Shown here piece after piece: positions 50,559-58,662 of a stretch of DNA of 64,000 bases. A program made the position numbers and the translations under genes. Source of the DNA: an uncultured Pelagibacteraceae bacterium (lineage in GTDB: Bacteria; Pseudomonadota; Alphaproteobacteria; Pelagibacterales; Pelagibacteraceae). The stretch covers positions 1 to 64,000 of the forward strand of contig CACMXS010000004.1 of the NCBI GenBank assembly GCA_902617715.1, given 5' to 3'. Positions within the stretch are counted from its first letter, which is position 1. Each line of letters begins with the position of its first letter. The notes under the pieces are model-generated. The model saw only the letters and a program-made list of their open reading frames with translations. It was not told where the DNA came from and searched no databases.

Positions 50559-51263
50559 ATGCAACAATATCTTCAAAATAAAAAGGGTCTGGTTCAAAGT
50601 GTATTTAATAAAGTATATAACCAATATGACCTGATGAATGACATTATGTCATTAGGTGTTCACCGAAAATGGAAAAAAAATCTCATTAATATGATGAATC
50701 CTTCTGTTAATAATACTTTAATTGATGTCGCTTGTGGCACGGGAGATATTGCTAAAATTTTTTTAGAAACTGTCAGTAAAAATTCAGAGATTACTTGTGT
50801 TGACCCAAATTTGGGTATGGTAGAAAAAGGTAAAGAAAAATTGAAGAACTTTAAAAATTTAAGATGGCTAATATCTTCTGCTGAGGCTTTACCAATTAGT
50901 GATAATAAATTCGATTTTTATACTATTAGTTTTGGTTTACGAAATACTAAAGATTTTAATAAAACTTTAAAAGAAGCGTATAGAGTTTTAAAACCGGGTG
51001 GTCGATTTTTATGTTTGGAATTTTCAAAAATACAAAATTCAAACTTAAATTTTATATATAAAAATTATTCAAAATTTATTCCTGTTATTGGAAAAATTGT
51101 GGTTGGGGAAAAAGAACCGTATGAGTATCTAATAAAAAGTATAGAGAATTTTGTAAATCAAGAAGAATTGATTGATCTTATGGAAAAAAATAATTTTAAA
51201 AAATGTAAATATAGAAATTTATCTGGTGGAATAGTCTCTATACATAGTGGTTGGAAGATTTAA
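50559..51263 (+). CDS. ubiE: Ubiquinone/menaquinone C-methyltransferase UbiE
   Basis: SAM-dependent C-methylation in ubiquinone synthesis. 234 residues. VFNKVYNQYDLMNDIMSLGV (about 16-35) is the UbiE opening, DVACGTGDIAK the SAM loop, and ALPISDNKFDFYTISFGLRN the second motif. Its TAA shares one base with the ubiB ATG (TAATG). Confidence 0.97.
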   Translation: MQQYLQNKKGLVQSVFNKVYNQYDLMNDIMSLGVHRKWKKNLINMMNPSVNNTLIDVACGTGDIAKIFLETVSKNSEITCVDPNLGMVEKGKEKLKNFKNLRWLISSAEALPISDNKFDFYTISFGLRNTKDFNKTLKEAYRVLKPGGRFLCLEFSKIQNSNLNFIYKNYSKFIPVIGKIVVGEKEPYEYLIKSIENFVNQEELIDLMEKNNFKKCKYRNLSGGIVSIHSGWKI

Positions 51264-52831
51264 TGATAAAAAAATTAATCACATTATTTAAACTTGGAAG
51301 AAAAGTGGCAAAATCTGATATTTTAAATATTGTCTCTAAATTCCAAGAGCCTCCTTTGGCAATAAAAATTTTATTTAAAGTCTTATCATTTTCTTTTTCC
51401 ACAAAGAAACAAAATGATTTTAATAAAGATGAAGGTGAAAGATTGTCTAACTCACTTGAGTCAATGGGAACAACATTTATAAAACTTGGTCAATTTTTAG
51501 CTACCAGACCAGATATTATTGGGGAAGAACTTTCAAAAAAACTTGAAACACTTCAAGATAAGTTGCCTCCATTTTCTCTAGTAAATGCAAAAGAAATAAT
51601 TAAGAAAGATTTAGGTAAAGATAGTTATAATTCCATAATCAACTTAAGTGAACCTGTGGCTGCAGCTTCTATAGCTCAAGTACATAAAGCCCAAATTAAT
51701 GACAATGGAACAATTAAAGACGTGGCAATCAAAATACTTAGACCTAATATTAAAAAAATATTTAATGAAGAAATAGATGCAATGATGCTTTTTGCTTTCT
51801 TGATTGAGTCTTTCATAAAAAAAACTAGAAGACTAAAATTGGTAGAGGTAGTTTTTTTATTGAAAGAAATCACCAACCTTGAAATGGACTTAAGATTTGA
51901 AGCGGCAGCAGCAAATGAGTACGCTGAGAACACTAAAAATGATGTTGGATTTAGAGTTCCTCAGATCTATTGGAATTTTACAAGTGAAAGTGTCATGACT
52001 CTAGATTGGGTTGATGGAATTTCAATAAGAGAAACTGATGAACTTAAAAACAAAAAATTTAATACAGAAAAAATTGCAGAGGACATAATTCAAAACTTTT
52101 TAAGACATGCTGTTAGAGACGGTTTTTTTCATGCAGATATGCATCAAGGAAATATATTTATTGATAATAACGGGCATATTGTTCCCATAGATTTTGGTAT
52201 AATGGGTAGACTTGATAAAATGAGTAAGAGATTTTTAGCTGAAATATTATTTGGATTTATTCAAAGAGATTATCGTAAAGTTGCTGAAGTTCATTTAATT
52301 GCAGGTTTGGTTCCAAAAAATGTACCAATTGATGATCTGGCACAAGCTTTGAGATCTATAGGTGAGCCAATTTTTGGGCAAGCGGTAAAAGATATTTCTG
52401 GTGGAAAATTATTAAAACAATTATTTGACGTTACCGAAAAATTTAACATGCAAACTCAACCCCAGCTTTTAATGTTACAAAAAACAATGGTAGTAGTCGA
52501 GGGTGTTGCTAGAAAACTTAATCCAAATACGAATATTTGGACAACATCAAAACCTGTTCTTGAAAATTGGCTTAAAGAAACAAAAAATCCAATGACTACA
52601 ATAAATGAAACTATCCAAAGCACTTCAGAAGTAATTAAAAGATTGCCAGAATTTCCAGAAATAATGGATAAGGCTAATCAAGCACTAACTTATTTAGCTA
52701 GTGGTCAAATACCTCAAAATTCAAATTCTTATAATGCTTTAAATACGAAAAAATTAGAGATGATTGCATTTAGAAATCAATCTATTATTGGTTTATTAGT
52801 CCTTGTAATTTTTGGTCTATTGGTATTTTAA
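51263..52831 (+). CDS. ubiB: UbiB/ABC1 atypical kinase
   Basis: Auxiliary protein-kinase-like ATPase needed for ubiquinone synthesis. 522 residues from the ATG at 51263, chosen over an upstream TTG at 51251 because the ATG overlaps the ubiE stop in the coupled TAATG form. The KxGQ motif is in FIKLGQFLATRPD, the Ala-rich loop in AAASIAQVHKA, the catalytic-like loop in FFHADMHQGNIF and IDFGIMGRL. A hydrophobic C-terminal anchor (about 500-522) is present. Confidence 0.95.
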   Translation: MIKKLITLFKLGRKVAKSDILNIVSKFQEPPLAIKILFKVLSFSFSTKKQNDFNKDEGERLSNSLESMGTTFIKLGQFLATRPDIIGEELSKKLETLQDKLPPFSLVNAKEIIKKDLGKDSYNSIINLSEPVAAASIAQVHKAQINDNGTIKDVAIKILRPNIKKIFNEEIDAMMLFAFLIESFIKKTRRLKLVEVVFLLKEITNLEMDLRFEAAAANEYAENTKNDVGFRVPQIYWNFTSESVMTLDWVDGISIRETDELKNKKFNTEKIAEDIIQNFLRHAVRDGFFHADMHQGNIFIDNNGHIVPIDFGIMGRLDKMSKRFLAEILFGFIQRDYRKVAEVHLIAGLVPKNVPIDDLAQALRSIGEPIFGQAVKDISGGKLLKQLFDVTEKFNMQTQPQLLMLQKTMVVVEGVARKLNPNTNIWTTSKPVLENWLKETKNPMTTINETIQSTSEVIKRLPEFPEIMDKANQALTYLASGQIPQNSNSYNALNTKKLEMIAFRNQSIIGLLVLVIFGLLVF

Positions 52832-52839
52832 TTCACACG

Positions 52840-54039
52840 ATGAATCATTTAAGTAAAAAAAAAATCTTATTAATAATTTGTGGTGGTATATCTGCCTATA
52901 AAAGTCTTGAAATAATAAGGTTATTAAAAAAAAATGATGTAACTATAAAAACAATTCTTACCAAAAGTGGTGCTGAATTTGTAACACCTCTATCCATTGC
53001 TTCATTATCTCAATCAAAAGTTTATCAAAATCTTTTTAGTTTAGAAAATGAAGTAGAAATGGATCATATCAGTCTTTCAAGATGGGCAGATCTAATTTTA
53101 ATTGCCCCTGCAACAGCAAATACTATATCGAAGCTTGCTAGTGGAAGTTCTGATGATTTGGCATCCACAGTTGCTCTTGCTTCAGACAAAAAAATTTTCA
53201 TTGCTCCTGCAATGAATGTGAGGATGTGGTCTCATGAATCTACTAAACAAAATATAGCAAAACTAAAAACTTATAACTATGAATTAATTGGCCCCGAGAT
53301 AGGGGATATGGCATGTGGTGAATTTGGTGAAGGAAAGATGTCAGAACCAAAAGATATAGTCAGTGAGATATCAAATTATTTTAAAAATTTAAAAAAAAGA
53401 CATAAATTAAAAGCTATAGTGACTGCGGGACCTACCAATGAATATATTGATCCTGTAAGATTTATTACCAATAAATCAAGTGGCAAACAAGGATATGAAA
53501 TTGCAAAATCATTATCAAAAAATGGTTTTGATACAACCTTAATTTCTGGTCCAACTAATTTAGAAATTAGTAATGATATTAATTTGATAAAAGTTGAAAC
53601 TGCTGAGGAGATGTTTCAGGCAACACTTAAGAGTTTACCAGCTGAAGTTGCAATATTTTCAGCAGCAGTAAGTGATTATAAATTAAAAAAAAGCTCAGAA
53701 ACAAAAATAAAATATCAAGATCACCTTAGTTTAGAATTAGAAAAAAATGTTGATATTCTTAGCTATGTATCTAATCATAATTCTTTAAGACCAAAACTGG
53801 TTATTGGTTTTGCGGCTGAAACAAATAATCTGAAAGATTACGCAAATAAAAAACTAAATAAAAAAAATTGTGACTGGATAATTGCTAACGATGTATCAAA
53901 TAAAGAAATTGGATTTAATTCAGATTTTAATGAAGTAACAATTATTTATAAAAATAAAAAAGCAGACAAAATAAAATATAGATCTAAATCTGAGATTTCA
54001 GATGAAGTAGTAGAAAAAATTGTTAATCATTTAAACTAA
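52840..54039 (+). CDS. coaBC: Bifunctional CoaBC (phosphopantothenoylcysteine synthetase/decarboxylase)
   Basis: Two consecutive steps of CoA synthesis. 399 residues. The N-terminal FMN decarboxylase half (1-185) has GGISAYK and the PAMNVRMW motif. The C-terminal synthetase half (about 188-399) has GPTNEYIDPVRFITN-KSSG and the Lys-rich nucleotide site. One base overlaps the start of dut. Confidence 0.96.
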   Translation: MNHLSKKKILLIICGGISAYKSLEIIRLLKKNDVTIKTILTKSGAEFVTPLSIASLSQSKVYQNLFSLENEVEMDHISLSRWADLILIAPATANTISKLASGSSDDLASTVALASDKKIFIAPAMNVRMWSHESTKQNIAKLKTYNYELIGPEIGDMACGEFGEGKMSEPKDIVSEISNYFKNLKKRHKLKAIVTAGPTNEYIDPVRFITNKSSGKQGYEIAKSLSKNGFDTTLISGPTNLEISNDINLIKVETAEEMFQATLKSLPAEVAIFSAAVSDYKLKKSSETKIKYQDHLSLELEKNVDILSYVSNHNSLRPKLVIGFAAETNNLKDYANKKLNKKNCDWIIANDVSNKEIGFNSDFNEVTIIYKNKKADKIKYRSKSEISDEVVEKIVNHLN

Positions 54040-54476
54040 TGGTTAAAGTTTTAATCAAAAAATTGAATCCTTCAGTTCAATTACCTTCTTATAAAACAAG
54101 TGGTGCGTCTGGTATGGATTTAATGGCTTATATAGAAAAACCAATAAATTTAAAACCAGGCAAAGCTTGTCTTGTTCCAACTGGATTATCAGTTGCATTT
54201 CCTGCAGAATACGAAATTCAAATAAGACCAAGATCCGGATTAGCGGCAAAAAATAATATTAGTATTTTGAATACACCTGGTACTATAGATAGTGATTATA
54301 GAGGAGAAATTAAAATTATTTTATTTAATCACAGTAATGAAAATTTTATAATTAAAAATAATGATAGAGTTGCTCAAATGGTTTTAACCCCAATCATAAA
54401 GATGGAGCTAGAAGAAACAAATGAACTGCCAGAGTCAACAAGAGGTAAGGGAGGTTTTGGTTCAACTGGTAAATGA
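54039..54476 (+). CDS. dut: dUTPase
   Basis: Hydrolyses dUTP to dUMP and pyrophosphate. 145 residues, trimeric type. Motif 1 ASGMDLMAY, motif 2 RPRSGLAAK, motif 3 NTPGTIDSDYRGE, motif 4 RVAQMVLTP, motif 5 RGKGGFGSTGK are all present. Placed between coaBC and the MoeB-like gene, as in many proteobacteria. Confidence 0.98.
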   Translation: MVKVLIKKLNPSVQLPSYKTSGASGMDLMAYIEKPINLKPGKACLVPTGLSVAFPAEYEIQIRPRSGLAAKNNISILNTPGTIDSDYRGEIKIILFNHSNENFIIKNNDRVAQMVLTPIIKMELEETNELPESTRGKGGFGSTGK

Positions 54477-55210
54477 AAAACAGTTTAAATAAATCTCAAG
54501 TTGAAAGATTTTCAAGACAATTAGTTTTAAAAAATATAGGCCCTAAGGGACAAAAAAAAATTTTATCTTCTAAAGTTTTGATTGTAGGTATTGGAGGTCT
54601 AGGCTGTCCAGCAGCAGAAAATCTTGTAAGAGCTGGTGTTGGTACTATAGGTCTAATAGATAATGATACTGTAAATCTTTCAAATATTCATAGACAGAGT
54701 TTATTTAATTCTAAGGATATAAAAAAACCAAAGGTTAATGTTGCAGCAAAAAAACTTAAAGAGATTAATCCACTTACAATAATTAAAACTTATAAATCAA
54801 GACTCAATCAGAATAATATTAATCAAATAATAAAGAACTATGAAATTATTATTGATGGTACTGATAACTTTAAAACCAAATTTTTGATAAATGATTATTG
54901 TTTAAAATATAAAAAGAAATTAGTTACAGGGGCTATAAGTAAATTTGATGGCCATATATTTACGTTCAATTTTAAAGACAATAAAACAGCTTCTTTAAAA
55001 AGTTTCTATCAAGAAAAAGAAATTTCTGATGATATTTTAAATTGTGAATTCGAAGGAGTTATTGGAACAACTGCATCAATAGTTGGTGCTACACAAGCAA
55101 ATGAAGCATTGAAGTTAATATTGGAAATCGGACATAGCTTGAAAAATCAAATATTAATTATAGATCTTTTAAATCTTAATTTCAGAAAAGTTAAATTTCA
55201 AAAAAAATAG
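54473..55210 (+). CDS. MoeB/ThiF-family adenylyltransferase lacking the usual zinc cysteines
   Basis: 245-residue E1-like enzyme that adenylates the C-terminal Gly of a ubiquitin-like sulfur carrier. ATP loop VGIGGLGCPAAENLV (about 36-50), IDNDTVNLSNIHRQSLF and DGTDNFKTKFLIND are intact. The region that in MoeB/ThiF carries two CxxC zinc pairs reads SLKSFYQEKEIS here, with only one Cys (NCEFEGVIGTT), so the structural zinc is probably lost. Whether it acts on MoaD or ThiS is unclear; I leave the symbol empty. Overlaps dut by 4 bases. Confidence 0.82.
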   Translation: MKNSLNKSQVERFSRQLVLKNIGPKGQKKILSSKVLIVGIGGLGCPAAENLVRAGVGTIGLIDNDTVNLSNIHRQSLFNSKDIKKPKVNVAAKKLKEINPLTIIKTYKSRLNQNNINQIIKNYEIIIDGTDNFKTKFLINDYCLKYKKKLVTGAISKFDGHIFTFNFKDNKTASLKSFYQEKEISDDILNCEFEGVIGTTASIVGATQANEALKLILEIGHSLKNQILIIDLLNLNFRKVKFQKK

Positions 55211-55222
55211 AAATAGTTAATA

Positions 55223-55666
55223 ATGAAAAAATTTTACTTACTAATATTAATTTTTTTTATTTCTCCGTTTAATTTATTTTCTGAAGAAACATTTCTTTCA
55301 TTAAAAAAAAATAAAGTTAATGTAAGATATGGCCCAAGTTTTGAATCTCCAATCAAATATATATATAAAAAAATTCACTTACCAATTAAACAAATTGATA
55401 AAAAAGAAAATTGGAGAAGAATAATCGATTTAAAAAATAATAGTGGATGGATACATGTTTCGCAATTAAAAAAAGTAAATTCTCTAATACCTCTTGAAGA
55501 TAAAATTTTATTTAAAAAGCCCTCAAATTTTTCAAGACCTATAGCGATGATAAAAGAAGGAAGAGTTTTAATAATTAAAAAATGTGAAGTAAATTGGTGT
55601 AATGTAAAAACAAAAAAAATCAGTGGTTGGATTAAATCAAAAAATATATGGGGAATTATTAAATAA
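55223..55666 (+). CDS. Secreted bacterial SH3-domain protein
   Basis: 147 residues with signal peptide (about 1-20, FNLFSEE near the cut). Two SH3b-like repeats: VNVRYGPSFESPIKYIYKK to SGWIHVSQL (about 32-85), and the second ending SGWIKSKNIWGI. Such proteins act in the periplasm, often on or near peptidoglycan. It closes the ubiE-to-moeB-like run, and its stop overlaps the convergent DUF3501 gene by 8 bases. Confidence 0.85.
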   Translation: MKKFYLLILIFFISPFNLFSEETFLSLKKNKVNVRYGPSFESPIKYIYKKIHLPIKQIDKKENWRRIIDLKNNSGWIHVSQLKKVNSLIPLEDKILFKKPSNFSRPIAMIKEGRVLIIKKCEVNWCNVKTKKISGWIKSKNIWGIIK

Positions 55667-56258
55667 AATCTGCCGACAAAGATTTTATGGTTACATCATT
55701 TAGTTTTGTAGAATGAGAATATTCACCATGATCAATTCCAATTTCAACTTTAGAATTATTAGATTTGAAATTTTTTATCTGCTCATCACTAAATTTAAAA
55801 TGAATAAATTGAACTGATGAAGCTTTACCTTCAGCTGAAGTTCTATCAACATCTTGTTCTGGAACTGCTTTAATTGAGTCATTATCTACTTTTAAATATA
55901 CTTTTTCCTCAATTCCTCCAACTTTTCCAAGAAAAGCAGCTCTTGATATTGGGTTATCTATTTCAAACATTAAAGTGGCTGTTAATTCTTTTCCATTTGG
56001 CACTAGCGGATTGTAAGCAGTCAATTCATCTTTTAACTGTTCATCACCTCCTTTTTCAATGTAAAGCATTTCTTGAACTTGGGCTAACATTGTTTCAAAA
56101 CTCTCAAAATAAAATGTAGCGTAAGGACCGACCGGGATCCGTCGATGTTTTTTAAATTCAACAATTTTTTTTCTTAATTCTTTTCTTTGTTGAGTGTAGA
56201 CATCTAAAGGCATAATGTCTTCTTTTTGAATTACTCTTTTCTCTCTTGGCATAATCAT
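55659..56258 (-). CDS. DUF3501 protein of the rubrerythrin locus
   Basis: 199 residues. KEDIMPLDVYTQQRKELRKK (about 12-31) and a conserved RRIPVGPYATFYFES are hallmarks of DUF3501, found mainly beside rubrerythrin and Fe-S oxidoreductase genes. There is no signal peptide. Function unknown; co-occurrence suggests a role in peroxide or iron handling. A start at the second Met (codon 3) is also possible. The ATG overlaps the Fe-S oxidoreductase stop by 4 bases. Confidence 0.82.
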   Translation of the reverse strand: MIMPREKRVIQKEDIMPLDVYTQQRKELRKKIVEFKKHRRIPVGPYATFYFESFETMLAQVQEMLYIEKGGDEQLKDELTAYNPLVPNGKELTATLMFEIDNPISRAAFLGKVGGIEEKVYLKVDNDSIKAVPEQDVDRTSAEGKASSVQFIHFKFSDEQIKNFKSNNSKVEIGIDHGEYSHSTKLNDVTIKSLSADFI

Positions 56259-57586
56259 AACTTATAACTTTTCGCTACAAGTTCGATAGGATGTAGTGCC
56301 TCATCATTTGAGATATTTGTGTCAGCCTCTAATTGTTTTAAATGTTTGCCTGCTAGTGGACAATCCGATGCCATGTATTTATTGCTTTTAGTTTTGATTT
56401 GACGAGCTGTCGGTCTTCCAACTTTAGTAGCTAAGTTGTATGTATCTTTCATAACACCAAATGTTCCTCCATGACCTGCACATCTCTCAACAACATCAAT
56501 TTTAATATTAGGAATTAGTTTTAACATATCTCTAGCTTTAATTCCCATATTTTGAGCGCGAGCATGACATGCATGATGAACTGTGACACCACCATCTATT
56601 TCTTGTAATCCTTCAACCAATCCTTCATTGTTTGATATATCAACTACATATTCATCAATATCCATTACATTTGTTGATAATCTTTTTATATTTTCATCAT
56701 CTGGAAGTAATAAAGGCCATTCAAATTTCAACATTAAGCCACAGCTGGCTGTTAATGTTACTACTTTGTAGCCTTTATCAATCCAATCTAATAAGTCTTT
56801 TGAGACTTTTTTTGCTTGTTGAACTACCTTTGGCAAATCAGCTTGTTCTAAAAATGGCATACCACAACATCCTGGATAGGCCTCCTGAACTTCAACTCCA
56901 TTTTTTTTTAATACTTTCAGAGCAGCAACACCTGTGTTTTTTTTATTAAAATTTACAAAACAAGTTGAGTAAATAACGACTTTTCTGTCACTTTTGTTAG
57001 TTTCATAATTAATTTTTTTATTATTTTTTCTAAAAAAATTAGAGAAAGTTTCTGAATTATATTTTGGTAATTGAACTCTTTTATCTATACCAGCTACTAT
57101 TTCTAATATTTTTCTAAAAAATTTATTTTTTATATTCGATATCCAGTTAATTATACCTGAAAACATAACACCAATTTTTGAATTTCTATCTATTTCTGCT
57201 AACTGTCTTGGTACTGTGGGCAATTTACCTTGTTTTTTTTGTGCTGTTCTGTATCTCAACATTAAGTGAGGAAAATCTAAATCGAAATCATGAGGCGGCA
57301 CATAGGGACACTTAGTCATAAAACACATGTCGCATAACGTACATGCATCAACTACTGGAGCAAATTGATCACTTGATAAACTTTCTACATCTTCATTTTT
57401 CGATTCATCGATCATGTCAAAAAGTTTTGGAAATGAATCACATAAATTAAAACACCTTCTGCAACCATGACAAATATCAAATACTCTTCTCATCTCAGCA
57501 TCTAATTTGTCAGTATCTAAAAAATCAGGATGTTCAAAATTTAGTGGATGACGAATAGGTGCTTCAGTGCTTCCTTCTTTGCTCAT
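56255..57586 (-). CDS. Fe-S oxidoreductase (GlpC/HdrD-like, rubrerythrin-associated)
   Basis: 443 residues. Two [4Fe-4S] motifs are near the N-terminus: CHGCRRCFNLC (about 39-49) and CTLCDMCFMTKCPYVPPH (about 82-99). Two CCG cysteine-rich domains follow: YPGCCGMPFLEQAD and HACHARAQNMG with CAGHGGTFG. This is the architecture of GlpC/heterodisulfide reductase-type electron carriers. Its place between rubrerythrin and DUF3501 suggests that it feeds electrons to rubrerythrin (inference). Confidence 0.88.
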   Translation of the reverse strand: MSKEGSTEAPIRHPLNFEHPDFLDTDKLDAEMRRVFDICHGCRRCFNLCDSFPKLFDMIDESKNEDVESLSSDQFAPVVDACTLCDMCFMTKCPYVPPHDFDLDFPHLMLRYRTAQKKQGKLPTVPRQLAEIDRNSKIGVMFSGIINWISNIKNKFFRKILEIVAGIDKRVQLPKYNSETFSNFFRKNNKKINYETNKSDRKVVIYSTCFVNFNKKNTGVAALKVLKKNGVEVQEAYPGCCGMPFLEQADLPKVVQQAKKVSKDLLDWIDKGYKVVTLTASCGLMLKFEWPLLLPDDENIKRLSTNVMDIDEYVVDISNNEGLVEGLQEIDGGVTVHHACHARAQNMGIKARDMLKLIPNIKIDVVERCAGHGGTFGVMKDTYNLATKVGRPTARQIKTKSNKYMASDCPLAGKHLKQLEADTNISNDEALHPIELVAKSYKL

Positions 57587-57608
57587 TTTCGATTTTGATT
57601 TAAATTAT

Positions 57609-57635
57609 TTTAGTGGGTGTTTTACACCCACTAAA
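57609..57635. other. Perfect hairpin between rubrerythrin and the Fe-S oxidoreductase
   Basis: TTTAGTGGGTGT, three bases, ACACCCACTAAA: 12-base perfect arms. It starts 8 bases after the rubrerythrin stop (minus strand). No T-run follows in either direction, so it is not a standard terminator; it more probably protects or processes the mRNA so that rubrerythrin is expressed above the next genes, or partly attenuates. Confidence 0.75.
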
Positions 57636-57643
57636 GACTTTGA

Positions 57644-58060
57644 TTAACTAATTGACTCTAAAGTTTTTTGGAATTTACCAGCATGAGATTTTTCAGCTTT
57701 TGCTAATGTTTCAAACCAATCAGCAATTTCTTCAAAACCTTCTTCTCTTGCAGTTTTTGCCATACCTGGGTACATGTCTGTATACTCATGTGTCTCACCT
57801 GCTACAGCTGACTCTAGATTTGCTTTTGTTTCACCAATTGGTTTACCAGTTGCTGGATCCCCAACTTGTTCCAAATACTCAAGGTGCCCATGTGCATGGC
57901 CAGTTTCACCTTCAGCAGTTGATCTAAAAACCGTAGCTACATCATTGTAACCTTCAATGTCAGCTTTTTGTGCAAAATAAAGATATCTTCTGTTAGCTTG
58001 ACTTTCTCCCGCAAACGCTTCTTTTAAGTTTTCTTCAGTTTTTGTTCCTTTTAATGACAT
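57644..58060 (-). CDS. Rubrerythrin-like ferritin-fold protein (no rubredoxin domain)
   Basis: 138 residues from the ATG at 58060, chosen because AAGGAG lies six bases before it (the frame extends seven codons further upstream, into the promoter). Di-iron Glu/His ligands are in AFAGESQANRRYLYF, EGETGHAHGHLEYL, VAGETHEYTDMYP and AKAEKSHAGKF. There is no CxxC rubredoxin tail, so external electrons are needed for peroxide reduction. First gene of the operon with the Fe-S oxidoreductase and DUF3501; the promoter carries the Irr-like element. Confidence 0.92.
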   Translation of the reverse strand: MSLKGTKTEENLKEAFAGESQANRRYLYFAQKADIEGYNDVATVFRSTAEGETGHAHGHLEYLEQVGDPATGKPIGETKANLESAVAGETHEYTDMYPGMAKTAREEGFEEIADWFETLAKAEKSHAGKFQKTLESIS

Positions 58061-58066
58061 AATAAT

Positions 58067-58072
58067 CTCCTT
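58067..58072 (-). promoter_or_regulatory. Ribosome-binding site deciding the rubrerythrin start
   Basis: AAGGAG on the minus strand, six bases before ATG at 58060. It places the start seven codons inside the longest frame. Confidence 0.75.
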
Positions 58073-58080
58073 GTTGGACA

Positions 58081-58110
58081 AATATATAATGATTCTAAAC
58101 TTTATGTCAA
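58081..58110 (-). promoter_or_regulatory. Rubrerythrin promoter
   Basis: On the minus strand TTGACA (58110-58105), 18-base spacer, TATATT (58086-58081). The TTTAGAAT half of the Irr-like element sits in the spacer, so a bound regulator would block RNA polymerase. Confidence 0.6.
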
Positions 58111-58121
58111 TACTTTAGAAT
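58092..58121. promoter_or_regulatory. Irr/Fur-like operator at the rubrerythrin promoter
   Basis: ATTCTAAA (58092-58099), 14 bases, TTTAGAAT (58114-58121): a perfect spaced inverted repeat, half-sites about two helical turns apart, spanning the -35 element. TTCTAAA/TTTAGAA half-sites are typical of alphaproteobacterial iron control elements bound by Irr. irr itself lies next door. Confidence 0.6.
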
Positions 58122-58159
58122 TATTATAATATGGAATTTAAACTATTGAAATTATTACA

Positions 58160-58588
58160 TTAATTTTGATTTTGATTATCACTCGCAACTTTAATCAAAA
58201 CTTCAACTGAATTAATTTTTTTTCCAGTAATATTTTTTTTTATATTTACTTTTTCAATAACTTCGTTGTCACAATCAATTAATTCATTTGTATCTTCATC
58301 AAAAAAATGATGGTGATTTGTAACGTTAGTATCGAAATAACTTTTATCACTATTAATTGATATTTCTTTCAAATATCCTTTATTTTTAAAAGCATGAACA
58401 GTATTGTAAACTGTAGCTAAAGATATCTTTTCATTTAATTGCTCTGAAATATTTTTTGCTAAATCATTAATTGTAAAATGAAAAGTTTTTTCTCTCTTAA
58501 AGAGTACCTCACATATTTTTAATCTTTGTTTAGTTGGTCTTAAACCAGAAGATCTTAATTTATCAATAAATTCGCTGTTTTTATGCAT
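58160..58588 (-). CDS. irr: Irr-type Fur-family iron/heme regulator
   Basis: 142-residue Fur-superfamily protein. Winged helix SGLRPTKQRLKICEVLF (about 14-30) with recognition part SLATVYNTVHAFKNKGYLKE. The dimer domain carries NHHHFF (His92-94), the HHH motif tied to heme and metal sensing in Irr, which favours Irr over Fur or PerR; Fur's C-terminal CxxC zinc pairs are absent. Irr represses or activates iron genes according to heme status. Divergent from fabA (74-base gap), an arrangement shared with many alphaproteobacteria. Its own promoter has the same 16-base element as rubrerythrin. Confidence 0.88.
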   Translation of the reverse strand: MHKNSEFIDKLRSSGLRPTKQRLKICEVLFKREKTFHFTINDLAKNISEQLNEKISLATVYNTVHAFKNKGYLKEISINSDKSYFDTNVTNHHHFFDEDTNELIDCDNEVIEKVNIKKNITGKKINSVEVLIKVASDNQNQN

Positions 58589-58594
58589 TCTTTT

Positions 58595-58619
58595 TTATAA
58601 TAATTCTAAACTTTATGTA
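58595..58619 (-). promoter_or_regulatory. Irr-like half-site and promoter region of irr
   Basis: ATTCTAAACTTTATGT at 58603-58618 is identical over 16 bases to 58092-58107 at the rubrerythrin promoter. The -10 equivalent is about TTATAA; the -35 equivalent is a poorer TATACA. The second inverted half-site is missing here, which may mean weaker autoregulation. Confidence 0.55.
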
Positions 58620-58662
58620 TATTATATTTCAATAAAATCAAGTAGAACGGAGTTCAAAATTT

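Noticed and set aside
51251-51262. Upstream TTG start for ubiB
   Set aside because: The ATG at 51263 overlaps the ubiE stop in the usual coupled form and fits the family N-terminus.
58061-58081. Longer N-terminus for rubrerythrin
   Set aside because: AAGGAG sits inside this stretch, six bases before the ATG at 58060, so the longer start would override the ribosome site.
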